From: Streptomyces viridochromogenes DSM 40736 | GTDB lineage: Bacteria; Actinomycetota; Actinomycetes; Streptomycetales; Streptomycetaceae | DNA length: 64,000 nucleotides | Reading direction: 5' to 3' | NCBI RefSeq assembly: GCF_000158955.1 | Contig: NZ_GG657757.1 | Location: 3,553,827-3,617,826, forward strand | Part shown: one piece after another, positions 54,868 through 64,000 of the stretch | Layout of the letters: each line of letters starts with the position of its first letter | Position numbering within the stretch: the first letter of the stretch is position 1 | The notes under the pieces: generated by a model | What the model was told of the DNA's origin: nothing | Database searches by the model: none | The model's input: the letters and a program-made list of their open reading frames with translations, nothing else | Made by a program: the position numbers and the translations under genes

Positions 54868-55394
54868 TGGGCGTCCTCCTCGACGGCCGTCACACACGGG
54901 CCCTTCTGCCACCACTCCGGCAGCATCGCGATCGCCTCGTCCCCGAGGGGGTTCACCCCGGGGCCCGCGGCCAGCGAGTGCGCCACCAGCACGTGCAGGC
55001 ACTTCACCCGGTCCGGCATGCCGCCCGCGCTGGGGAAGTTCTTCAGCTCCTCGATCTCGTCGCGGCGCCTGATGTAGTCCTCGTGGGCCGCCCGGTAGGC
55101 CGCCGCCAGCTCCGGGTCCGCGGCCAGCCGTTCGGTCATCTCCTTCATCACGCCGTTCGCCTCCAGCGTGCCGATCGCCGAGGCGGCGCGCGGGCACGTC
55201 AGGTAGTACAGCGTGGGGAAGGGCGTGCCGTCCGGCAGCCGCGGTGCCGTCTCGACGACGTCGGGCTGCCCGCACGGGCACCGGTGCGCGATCGCGCGCA
55301 GACCGCGCGGGGGCCGACCGAGCTGCTGCTTGAAGGCCTCGACGTCCGCGTCGGTGGGCTCGGTGCGCGGGGTGGTCGGCGGGGGCGTTTCCAT
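54864..55394 (-). CDS. DUF501-family protein
   Basis: 176 residues matching the actinobacterial DUF501 family that follows divIC: HRCPCGQPDVVETAPRLPDGTPFPTLYYLTCPRA and RVKCLHVLVAHSLAAGPGVNPLGDEA. Conserved Cys/His (CPCG, CP, KCLH, H) could bind a metal, but the function is unknown. Within the eno-divIC-DUF501-ppx operon. Confidence 0.9.
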   Translation of the reverse strand: METPPPTTPRTEPTDADVEAFKQQLGRPPRGLRAIAHRCPCGQPDVVETAPRLPDGTPFPTLYYLTCPRAASAIGTLEANGVMKEMTERLAADPELAAAYRAAHEDYIRRRDEIEELKNFPSAGGMPDRVKCLHVLVAHSLAAGPGVNPLGDEAIAMLPEWWQKGPCVTAVEEDAQ

Positions 55395-55442
55395 GACTGT
55401 GTTCAGGCTGTCTTTCTCTGATCGTCGGCTGGGGGGTTCAGG

Positions 55443-55919
55443 TCACTGACCGGAGGCGTCGGACTTGTCGACGCCGTCCCAGACGTTGGAGTACCAGGGG
55501 CGGTCGGCCGCCCCGAGGTCGGTGCGCGACTGCTTCGCCGCGTGCGGGTCGACGACGATGAATCCCGTCTCCCCCGGCATGACGTAGTGCAACCGCTGCC
55601 GGATCTGCTGCTCGGCGTACGCGTCGTCCTGCCAGCGCGCCTTCTGGTCGCGCAGCCGTTCGACGCGCTCCCGTGCCTGCCGCTGTTCCTTCTGGAGGTC
55701 GTCGATCTCGGCGCCCTGCGAGACGTACTCGCGCATCGGGTAGGCGAGCGCCACGATCAGCGAGCACATCACCAGGGCGAGCAGCGCGGCCCGGCCGGTC
55801 AGCCGGGAGCGGCGGGCCTGGCGCCGGGTCTGGGAGCGGTAGACCCGGGCCGCGGTCTGCTCTCCGAGCAGCCGGATCCTGGTCGCGGTGGAGAACCGGT
55901 CCCGGTCCTTCACGGCCAT
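55443..55919 (-). CDS. divIC: FtsB/DivIC-family septum formation protein
   Basis: 158 residues from ATG 55919. A basic N-terminus, one transmembrane helix (AALLALVMCSLIVALAYPM, about 43-62), then an extracytoplasmic coiled coil (GAEIDDLQKEQRQARERVERLRDQKARW) and a globular tail with the family motif IRQRLHYVMPGETGF. Forms a complex with FtsL and FtsQ at the division septum. Located just after eno, as in other actinobacteria. Confidence 0.92.
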   Translation of the reverse strand: MAVKDRDRFSTATRIRLLGEQTAARVYRSQTRRQARRSRLTGRAALLALVMCSLIVALAYPMREYVSQGAEIDDLQKEQRQARERVERLRDQKARWQDDAYAEQQIRQRLHYVMPGETGFIVVDPHAAKQSRTDLGAADRPWYSNVWDGVDKSDASGQ

Positions 55920-56039
55920 GTCTGCCCGCCTCCCGCTCACGTCCGATGCGCGTACGTCCCCGCACACGGTACGGGACCGAGTACGGGGACGTACGTACGA
56001 CGCTTCCTTACGGGGGCCGTGCCTCAGCCCTCGCTGTGC

Positions 56040-58565
<2,526 letters not shown>

Positions 58566-58684
58566 TCAAGGCTTCTGAGATCTATCTCTCACGGGCCTCA
58601 AATGGGACATTCGCCGCGAACCAGGACGCGAACTCGTGCGGTTACGGGGCGACTTCCGCCCCCGTTTCCGCACTGCCCGAACAA

Positions 58685-59638
58685 CTACTTCTCGTCCGCT
58701 TCGCCCTCCACCGCGAGCTTCTCACCGGGACGGATGAGGTCCGGGTCGTCGCCGACGGCCTTCTTGTTGCCGTCGTAGAGCTCGTGCCATCCACCGCTGA
58801 TGTCAAGGGAGTCGGCGATGGACCAGAGGCTGTCACCGACACCCACGATGTAGGCGCCTTCGGAGGCGTCACGGGAACCCTCGTCGCCGCGCGAGGCGTG
58901 ACGGCCCGTGGACTCGTCCGTACGGCCGCTCTCGGGCGTCGAGGTTTCGTCCGCACTGGGGCCGCGATGCCGGCCGGAGCCCGTGTCGGTCGGCGCCGAG
59001 GAGCCGTCGCCCCGCTCGGAGTTGGACGTGTCACGCTCGGGGGTGGCCGACGGAGAACTGCCGGGCTGCTGCTTCTGCGACGATTCCGCGGATTCACCCG
59101 ACTTGCCGGACTCACCGGCCTCGCCCTTCGAGGCCGACGACGTGTCAGGCGACGACGGAGAAGAGGAGGGATCCCCGGAAGGGGAGGAACCGAGCGAATC
59201 GAGCAAACCTGACGAGTCCGTCGAACCGGACGAGTCAGAGGAGTCGGAGGAGTCCGATCCCTTGCCCTGCTCCAGGCCGGAGAGCAGCCCGCAGGTGCGC
59301 CAGGCGCCGACCCCCTGGTCGGCGAGGATTCTCTCGGCCACGGCTATCTGCTGGGAGCGGCTGGCCAGGTCGGCGCTCGCCGCGTAGTCGAGTCCGCCGT
59401 GGTTCTCCCAGTCGTCCTGGGAGATCGCGAGGCCGCCGTAGTAGCCGTTGCCGCTGTTCTGGCTCCAGGCGCCGCCGGTCTCACAGTCCGCGACCCGGTC
59501 CCAGGTCGTGCCGTCGGCCGCGCTGGCGCCGGAGGCCCCGAGGAGCGGGATCGCGATGGCGGAGCCGGTCACCCCGGCCGCGAGGAGGAGTGCCGGAGCC
59601 TGGCGGGGGCGACGGTGCCGACCGTTCCCGGAGAGCAT
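58685..59638 (-). CDS. Second resuscitation-promoting factor with Ser-rich linker and LysM domain
   Basis: 317 residues from ATG 59638 (AAAGG 7 nt upstream). Signal peptide (ending ASGASA), Rpf domain ([32 protein letters not shown], catalytic Glu retained), then an unusually long Ser/Asp/Gly/Glu-rich linker of about 145 residues, and a C-terminal LysM (YIVGVGDSLWSIADSLDISGGWHELYDGN). Secreted wall hydrolase. No riboswitch blocks are seen in its 120-bp leader. Confidence 0.92.
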   Translation of the reverse strand: MLSGNGRHRRPRQAPALLLAAGVTGSAIAIPLLGASGASAADGTTWDRVADCETGGAWSQNSGNGYYGGLAISQDDWENHGGLDYAASADLASRSQQIAVAERILADQGVGAWRTCGLLSGLEQGKGSDSSDSSDSSGSTDSSGLLDSLGSSPSGDPSSSPSSPDTSSASKGEAGESGKSGESAESSQKQQPGSSPSATPERDTSNSERGDGSSAPTDTGSGRHRGPSADETSTPESGRTDESTGRHASRGDEGSRDASEGAYIVGVGDSLWSIADSLDISGGWHELYDGNKKAVGDDPDLIRPGEKLAVEGEADEK

Positions 59639-59719
59639 ACGGAGACCTTTCGCATGGGAGCAGTGACCGGCGCGACGCAGGTGACCCTGGCGCGCTGATG
59701 GGTGAACGTATCGGCAGAC

Positions 59720-59765
59720 GATCACTTGTCACAAGTTCATGCCGCGTAGATCACGTGAAGATCAC
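59720..59765. promoter_or_regulatory. GATCAC repeats and ACTTGT-c-ACAAGT palindrome upstream of the second rpf gene
   Basis: GATCAC occurs at 59720, 59749 and 59760. A perfect 13-nt odd palindrome, ACTTGTCACAAGT, lies at 59724-59736, about 86 bp upstream of the rpf start. Candidate regulatory sites. Confidence 0.45.
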
Positions 59766-61057
59766 AGTCCTGATGTTTCGTCACTCTTGGCCGCCGCGAA
59801 CTCCACCGGCAGCGTGCGCAGCCCGCGCATGATGAGGCCGCCGCGCCATCTCAGCTCGGCCGGGTCCGTCGCGAGCCGCAGGTCGGGGAGGCGGGTGAGG
59901 AGGGTGGCAAGCGCGGTCTGGCCCTCCAGCCGGGCGAGCGGGGCGCCGAGGCAGTAGTGGATGCCGTGGCCGTAACCGAGGTGCTGGTTGTCGCGGCGGG
60001 AGAGGTCGAGCACGTCCGGGTCCGCGAACCGCTCCGGGTCCCGGTCGGCGGCGGCCAGGACCACGAGGACCGGGTCGCCTGCCGCGATGCGCTGCCCGCC
60101 GATGGTGAGCGGCTCGGTGGCGAAGCGCCAGGTGGCGAGCTCGACGGGACCGTCGTAGCGCAGCAGTTCCTCGACGCCGGTCTCCAGGAGCGCGGTGTCG
60201 TGGGCGGCCAGGGACCGCTGGAGCCGCTCGCGCTGCTCGGGGTGGGTGAGCAGGGCGTAGGTGCCGTTTCCGATGAGGTTGACGGTTGTCTCGAAACCGG
60301 CGAACAGCAGGATGAAGGCCATGGCCGCGGCCTCGTTCTCGGTGAGGTGCTCACCGTGGTCGGAGGCGCGGATGAGCCCGGAGATGAGGTCCTCGCCCGG
60401 GGCGGGTTCCGCGGGCAGCGCCTCCCGCTTGCGGTGGATCAGATCGGCGAGGTAGCCGCGCATCTTCTTCACGGACCGGGCCACTCCGCCCCGGGGCCCG
60501 CCCTGGTGACGGATCATCATGCCCGCCCAGTCGCGGAAGTCGTCCTGGTCCTCGCGGGGGACGCCGAGCAGGTCGCAGATGGCGTAGATGGGGAGCGGGA
60601 ACGCGAACTCGTGGATGAGGTCGGCGGACCCCTTCTGCGCGAACCCGTCGATGAGACGGTCGGTCAGCTCCTGCACGCGTGGCGCGAACTCGGCGACACG
60701 GCGGGGTGTGAACGCCTTGGACACCAGCCGCCGCAGCCGGGTGTGGTCCGGCGGGTCGATGTTCAGCAGATGTGTCATCAGCTCGGCCTTGCGCTCACCG
60801 GGGATACCGGTCTTGCCCTTGGCGTGCGCGGGCTCGGCGTGGTGCGCCGGGTTCTTGGAGAGACGGTGGTCGGCGAGGGTCTGCTTGGCGTCGGCGTACC
60901 GCGTGACCAGCCAGGCCTCCACACCGCTGGGAAGCCGCGTCCTGTGGACGGGGCTGTGCTCGCGGAGCCAGGCGTAGGCGGGGTAGGGGTCGCTCGCGAA
61001 CTCCCAGGTGAAGAGGTCGGGAGCGGCGGGTGTGCTGGGCTGGGGCTGGTCGGTCAC
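59762..61057 (-). CDS. Cytochrome P450
   Basis: 431 residues. Soluble bacterial class. I-helix oxygen-binding motif LLFAGFETT (threonine present), K-helix EELLRYDGP (ExxR), and heme loop HLGYGHGIHYCLGAPLARLE with the axial cysteine. Most like the CYP107 family by eye. GTG start at 61057. No ferredoxin gene is adjacent, and the natural substrate is unknown. Confidence 0.92.
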   Translation of the reverse strand: MTDQPQPSTPAAPDLFTWEFASDPYPAYAWLREHSPVHRTRLPSGVEAWLVTRYADAKQTLADHRLSKNPAHHAEPAHAKGKTGIPGERKAELMTHLLNIDPPDHTRLRRLVSKAFTPRRVAEFAPRVQELTDRLIDGFAQKGSADLIHEFAFPLPIYAICDLLGVPREDQDDFRDWAGMMIRHQGGPRGGVARSVKKMRGYLADLIHRKREALPAEPAPGEDLISGLIRASDHGEHLTENEAAAMAFILLFAGFETTVNLIGNGTYALLTHPEQRERLQRSLAAHDTALLETGVEELLRYDGPVELATWRFATEPLTIGGQRIAAGDPVLVVLAAADRDPERFADPDVLDLSRRDNQHLGYGHGIHYCLGAPLARLEGQTALATLLTRLPDLRLATDPAELRWRGGLIMRGLRTLPVEFAAAKSDETSGL

Positions 61058-61109
61058 TCCCCGACGGTATCCGGCTGTCCCGAAGGGCACCGCCCGCCCC
61101 GGAGCCTGC

Positions 61110-62156
61110 TCAGCCCTCGGCCTCCCGGATGGCGTCCCGGTACGCGCGGGCCGCCGCCCTCAGGGCCGCCTCCGGGTCCACGCCCTCCGACTCCGCGCGG
61201 ACCGCCAGGGCCAGCAGCTCGTAGCCGATGCCCTCGACGGGCGGGAGCGGTATGTCCAGGTCCGCGGTGCGGGCGCGGGAGGCCAGCTTGGCGGCGAGGG
61301 CCAGGCCGGGCTGGCCCAGGGGGATGCCCTCGGTGACCGAGGCCCGCTGCTTCTCGACCGCCTTGGTGCGCAGCCAGTGTTCCTTGACCTCCTCGGGCGT
61401 GGTGGCCGTCGCGTCGCCGAAGACGTGCGGGTGGCGGTGGATCAGCTTGGCGACGATGCCGGCGGCCACGTCGTCGATGGAGAAGGCGTCCTCCCCGTCC
61501 TCCGGGCGGCCTTCCTCGGCGATCCGGGCGTGGAAGACGACCTGGAGGAGGACGTCACCGAGCTCCTCGCGCAGTTCGTCGCGGTCGCCCTCCTCGATCG
61601 CCTCGACGAGTTCGTACGCCTCCTCGATGCCGTACTTGGCCAGACCCTTGTGGGTCTGCTGGGACGACCACGGGCACTCGGCGCGGATGCGGTCCATGAC
61701 CTGGACGAGGTCGAGGAGGCGGGCGCCCGGCAGGTCGTAGGAGGCGGGGAGCAGCTCCAGCTCGGGCATGGCGACGCGTCCGCCGCCGGCCAGGCGGGCC
61801 AGGCCGTCCGTCAGGGCCGGCTCGCCCTCACCCGTCGCCACGACGACCACCGTGCGGCCGCCGGCGCAGGCGTCGACCAGGTCCTCGGCGGCCGGGGACG
61901 CCTCGTCCACCGGTATGCCGGCCTCGCGCAGGTAGGGCAGCTGCGGGTGGGCGCCGTCCGCGCACAGCACCAGGTCGGCCGCGTGCAGGGCCTGCCAGGC
62001 GGGCCAGGACAGCAGGCCGGGGGCGACGCGGTGGCTGGTGGTGAGCAGGACGATGCGGCCGGGGGCCGGGTCGGTCGCCTGGTCGGGGCCGGTGGCCGGG
62101 GCGGGGCCAGGGGCCTGGGCGGGGCCCGGGGTGGCTTCGGGGCTGTTGGCGTTCAC
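61110..62156 (-). CDS. mazG: MazG nucleoside triphosphate pyrophosphohydrolase
   Basis: 348 residues. The C-terminal MazG domain (about 150-300) has CPWSSQQTHKGL, the metal-binding helix pair EEAYELVEAIEEGDRDELREELGDVLLQVVFHA and KLIHRHPHVFGD. It hydrolyses non-canonical or surplus NTPs to NMP and PPi. Residues about 34-130 (VLLTTSHRVAPGLLSW, LVLCADGAHPQLPYL, VVVVATGEGEP) look like a truncated tetrapyrrole-methylase domain, a known companion of MazG. The N-terminal ~30 residues are Pro/Ala-rich. Confidence 0.93.
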   Translation of the reverse strand: MNANSPEATPGPAQAPGPAPATGPDQATDPAPGRIVLLTTSHRVAPGLLSWPAWQALHAADLVLCADGAHPQLPYLREAGIPVDEASPAAEDLVDACAGGRTVVVVATGEGEPALTDGLARLAGGGRVAMPELELLPASYDLPGARLLDLVQVMDRIRAECPWSSQQTHKGLAKYGIEEAYELVEAIEEGDRDELREELGDVLLQVVFHARIAEEGRPEDGEDAFSIDDVAAGIVAKLIHRHPHVFGDATATTPEEVKEHWLRTKAVEKQRASVTEGIPLGQPGLALAAKLASRARTADLDIPLPPVEGIGYELLALAVRAESEGVDPEAALRAAARAYRDAIREAEG

Positions 62157-62222
62157 GGTTCGAAACTAACCCACGCCGCCGACAGCACCGGAAGTTGTCC
62201 ACAGGCCCCCGCGGACGTACCG

Positions 62223-62870
62223 CTACATGCTCTGCTGCGTCTGGGCCGCCGTCACGTCCCGGACCCACGGCGTCTTGGCGTCGGCGCGGCTGCTCTTCTG
62301 GACGTTCCAGGTGCCGTAGCGCGGGTTGAGGTCGACGTTCAGGTCCTCGGAGGCCTCGGACAGGGCCTTCCAGAACTCGGGCCGGCTGGTGTCGGTGCCG
62401 AGTTTCTCGGCGAGCTTCTGGGCCTCCAGCTGGAGGCGGAGGTTCTCCTCGAGGCGCTGCGGCGGGATGCCGTACTGCTGGAGCCAGGTCGTCTCCAGCG
62501 CCTTGGCGCCGCCCGCCTGCTCCTCCAGGCCGGAGCGCATCTCCTGCATCTCCCTGCGGGTGACCGTCACACCGGCGTTCTCGGCGGCGCGGTGCAGCAC
62601 CCGGTCGAGGACCATGGTGTGCAGGGTGTCGCGGGTGAGGGTGCCGGTTCTGGCGATGGCCTGCTGGTACTGAGCGTCGTTCTGCACGGCCGCGCGCTGG
62701 GCCGCGCGTACCTCGCCGACCCGCTCCTCCAGCTGGGAGACGGTGATCCGCTGGCCGCCGACCACGGCCGCCGCGCCGGGATGGGCGTCGTTTCCGCAGG
62801 CGGTGAGCAGGGGCGCCGCTGCGGCGATCGCGGCGGTGAGGACGAGCGCGGTGCGACGGCGGCGGTGCAA
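62223..62870 (-). CDS. SurA-N-like lipoprotein
   Basis: 215 residues from a TTG start at 62870, set by GGGAGG 5 nt upstream. Lipobox LLTACGND (Cys about residue 25) after a basic, hydrophobic signal. The mature helical region (AAAVVGGQRITVSQLEERVGEVRAAQ...VTVTRREMQEM) matches the SurA N-terminal chaperone domain without a PpiC isomerase domain. Probably an extracytoplasmic chaperone. It sits 66 bp downstream-side of mazG's start on the same strand, as in related streptomycetes. Confidence 0.88.
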   Translation of the reverse strand: MHRRRRTALVLTAAIAAAAPLLTACGNDAHPGAAAVVGGQRITVSQLEERVGEVRAAQRAAVQNDAQYQQAIARTGTLTRDTLHTMVLDRVLHRAAENAGVTVTRREMQEMRSGLEEQAGGAKALETTWLQQYGIPPQRLEENLRLQLEAQKLAEKLGTDTSRPEFWKALSEASEDLNVDLNPRYGTWNVQKSSRADAKTPWVRDVTAAQTQQSM

Positions 62871-63064
62871 GGGGACCTCCCGTTGGAGATTGCAACGACA
62901 GGTGCGGCGCGCAGCGCCTCCACCAGGGGTGGTGGTCGGGCGACGGGCGGGCGCACAAGGTCTTGCGGTGATCGATGTTAGGCAGTGGGCAGGCTCTGGC
63001 CAACCCATTCGACCAACGATTCACCAGGACGTCCGGCACCGCCGCGCCCCTCCCGGGACGACCG

Positions 63065-64000
63065 TCAGCCGCGGACCTGCCCCAGCCACTGCAGCGTCCG
63101 GCGGATCTCCGCGCCCAGCGGGTGGCCGGGGCCGTGGGTGCGCTCCACGTCGTGCAGCAGCCGGGCCAGGGTGTCGTGGGCGGCGCCGCGGTCGCCGAGG
63201 GCGAGCAGGAGGTGCCCGATCCGGCGGCGGACGTCATGGGCGAGCTCGGGTCCGCCGGCGGCGACGTACTGGTTCTCGTAGTACGGCAGCACCGCCCGGT
63301 ACTCGGCGAGCGCGGCGGCCGGTTCGCCCAGCTGTTCCAGGCACTGGGCGACCTCGTAGCGGAACCGCAGGGCCTGCGGGTCGGCCTGACCGGCCTCGGC
63401 CGCGCGTTCGTCGGCGAGGCGGCGCAGCTCGGGCAGGGCGCGCCGGTACTGGCCGTCGTCCAGGAGCGTGGCCGCGTACTGCTTGCGCAGGGTGCGCACG
63501 ACCGGGGAGTGCTCGCCGTGCTGTTCGGCCGCGGCGGGCAGGATCGCGCCGAGGATGTCGACGGCCTGGGTGATGCGGCCCTCGCCGAGGAGCCGTTTGA
63601 CCTCGTCGACGGCGTGGGCGATGTCCGTGTTCCCCGCTGTCTCGATGACGGGTGTGGCGGGCGCGGGCTGGGGCGCGGGGGTGCGCGCACGGTAGGGCCA
63701 GGGGGCGTGCGGACGCAGGAACGGGCGAGTGGGGTCGAGAGCCGCTCCGGTGGGGGTGCCGCGCGCGGGCAGCAGCGGCTCCAGCTGTTCGTACACCTCC
63801 TGCGCGGAGGCCGGCCGGTGCTGCGGGTCCTTGGCGAGCAGGCGCAGGACGAGGGCCTCCAGCGCCTCGGGGACCTCGGGGCGGATGCGGCGTACCGGCA
63901 GCGGCGGTTCGTACAGGTGCCGGTGCAGGACGCCGAGTGCCGTGGAGCCGGAGAACGGCACGTCGCCGCTGAGCAGTTCGTGCAGGACCACGCCGAGTGC
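63065..64000 (-). CDS. Serine/threonine protein kinase with C-terminal TPR-like region, 5' part outside window
   Basis: The last 311 codons are present. The visible kinase C-lobe includes ALGVVLHELLSGDVPFSG (subdomain IX), the VLRLLAKDPQHRPASAQEV region (subdomain XI arginine) and then a Pro-rich linker. The C-terminal ~190 residues are helical repeats (AAEQHGEHSPVVRTLRKQYAATLLDDGQYRRALPELRRL; YEVAQCLEQLGEPAAALAEYRAVLPYY) rather than the transmembrane/PASTA layout, so this is a cytoplasmic Hanks-type kinase with a scaffold-like tail. Confidence 0.88.
   Translation of the reverse strand, partial: ALGVVLHELLSGDVPFSGSTALGVLHRHLYEPPLPVRRIRPEVPEALEALVLRLLAKDPQHRPASAQEVYEQLEPLLPARGTPTGAALDPTRPFLRPHAPWPYRARTPAPQPAPATPVIETAGNTDIAHAVDEVKRLLGEGRITQAVDILGAILPAAAEQHGEHSPVVRTLRKQYAATLLDDGQYRRALPELRRLADERAAEAGQADPQALRFRYEVAQCLEQLGEPAAALAEYRAVLPYYENQYVAAGGPELAHDVRRRIGHLLLALGDRGAAHDTLARLLHDVERTHGPGHPLGAEIRRTLQWLGQVRG

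Noticed and set aside
59639..59760. Second c-di-AMP riboswitch in front of the other rpf gene
   Set aside because: None of the conserved ydaO blocks (GGGGGACCC, GGGTGAAGCC, GAACCCGACAGC) is present in the short leader.

Overview
The window is about 72% GC, with dense, short-spaced genes, strong GC bias at third codon positions, frequent GTG starts and GTGA/ATGA stop-start overlaps. Together with SigB-type sigma factor control, Rpf cell-wall hydrolases, a c-di-AMP (ydaO) riboswitch and FtsB/DivIC-enolase linkage, this points to a Streptomyces chromosome. The backbone order (purE-purK ... sigI ... hut genes ... cystathionine beta-synthase ... cfa, ndh, ppx, divIC, eno, rpf, P450, mazG) resembles, from memory, the SCO3058-SCO3102 stretch of S. 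coelicolor; no database comparison was possible.

Left part (1-34 kb), mostly backbone. It holds a dipeptidase and the purE/purK purine genes; a GtrA membrane protein; an OmpR-type two-component pair; a peptide transporter; two exported proteins, one with an LPQTG sorting signal; and a sigma/anti-sigma/anti-anti-sigma module. A Tat-exported protein, a small membrane protein and a large glycoside-hydrolase-like protein follow. A histidine-utilisation operon (hutU, an M20 amidohydrolase, hutF, hutI) comes next, with an RpiR-family regulator nearby that shares a promoter motif with hutU. Then come an SDR/XRE divergent pair, cystathionine beta-synthase, an SGNH hydrolase, a thiolase, small conserved proteins, a Bax-inhibitor-1 protein and 4-hydroxybenzoate hydroxylase (pobA).

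Island (34.4-40.7 kb). A 6.2-kb segment lies between a 90-bp direct repeat that includes the 3' end of a tRNA-Leu(UAA) gene. The intact tRNA is at the right end. No integrase is visible. The island carries a radical SAM/SPASM enzyme, a 65-residue peptide ending CSCAAGDDNPH directly behind it, two GNAT acetyltransferases, an RsbW-like ATPase, a frameshifted zinc-ribbon gene and a TPR-type regulator. This looks like a ribosomally made, post-translationally modified peptide (RiPP) cluster and is the best candidate here for an undescribed system.

Right part (41-64 kb). A MacB/FtsX-type ABC transporter and cfa are followed by a 1592-residue trypsin-like/STAND NTPase/TPR protein encoded with a Trypco2 protein, a predicted immunity or conflict module. 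Next are ndh, preceded by Rex-like palindromes; a Phd/RelE toxin-antitoxin pair flanked by a 20-bp repeat copied from the 3' end of ppx; ppx, DUF501, divIC and enolase; two Rpf proteins, one behind a c-di-AMP riboswitch; a cytochrome P450; mazG; a SurA-like lipoprotein; and the C-terminal half of a Ser/Thr kinase with TPR-like repeats that runs off the window.
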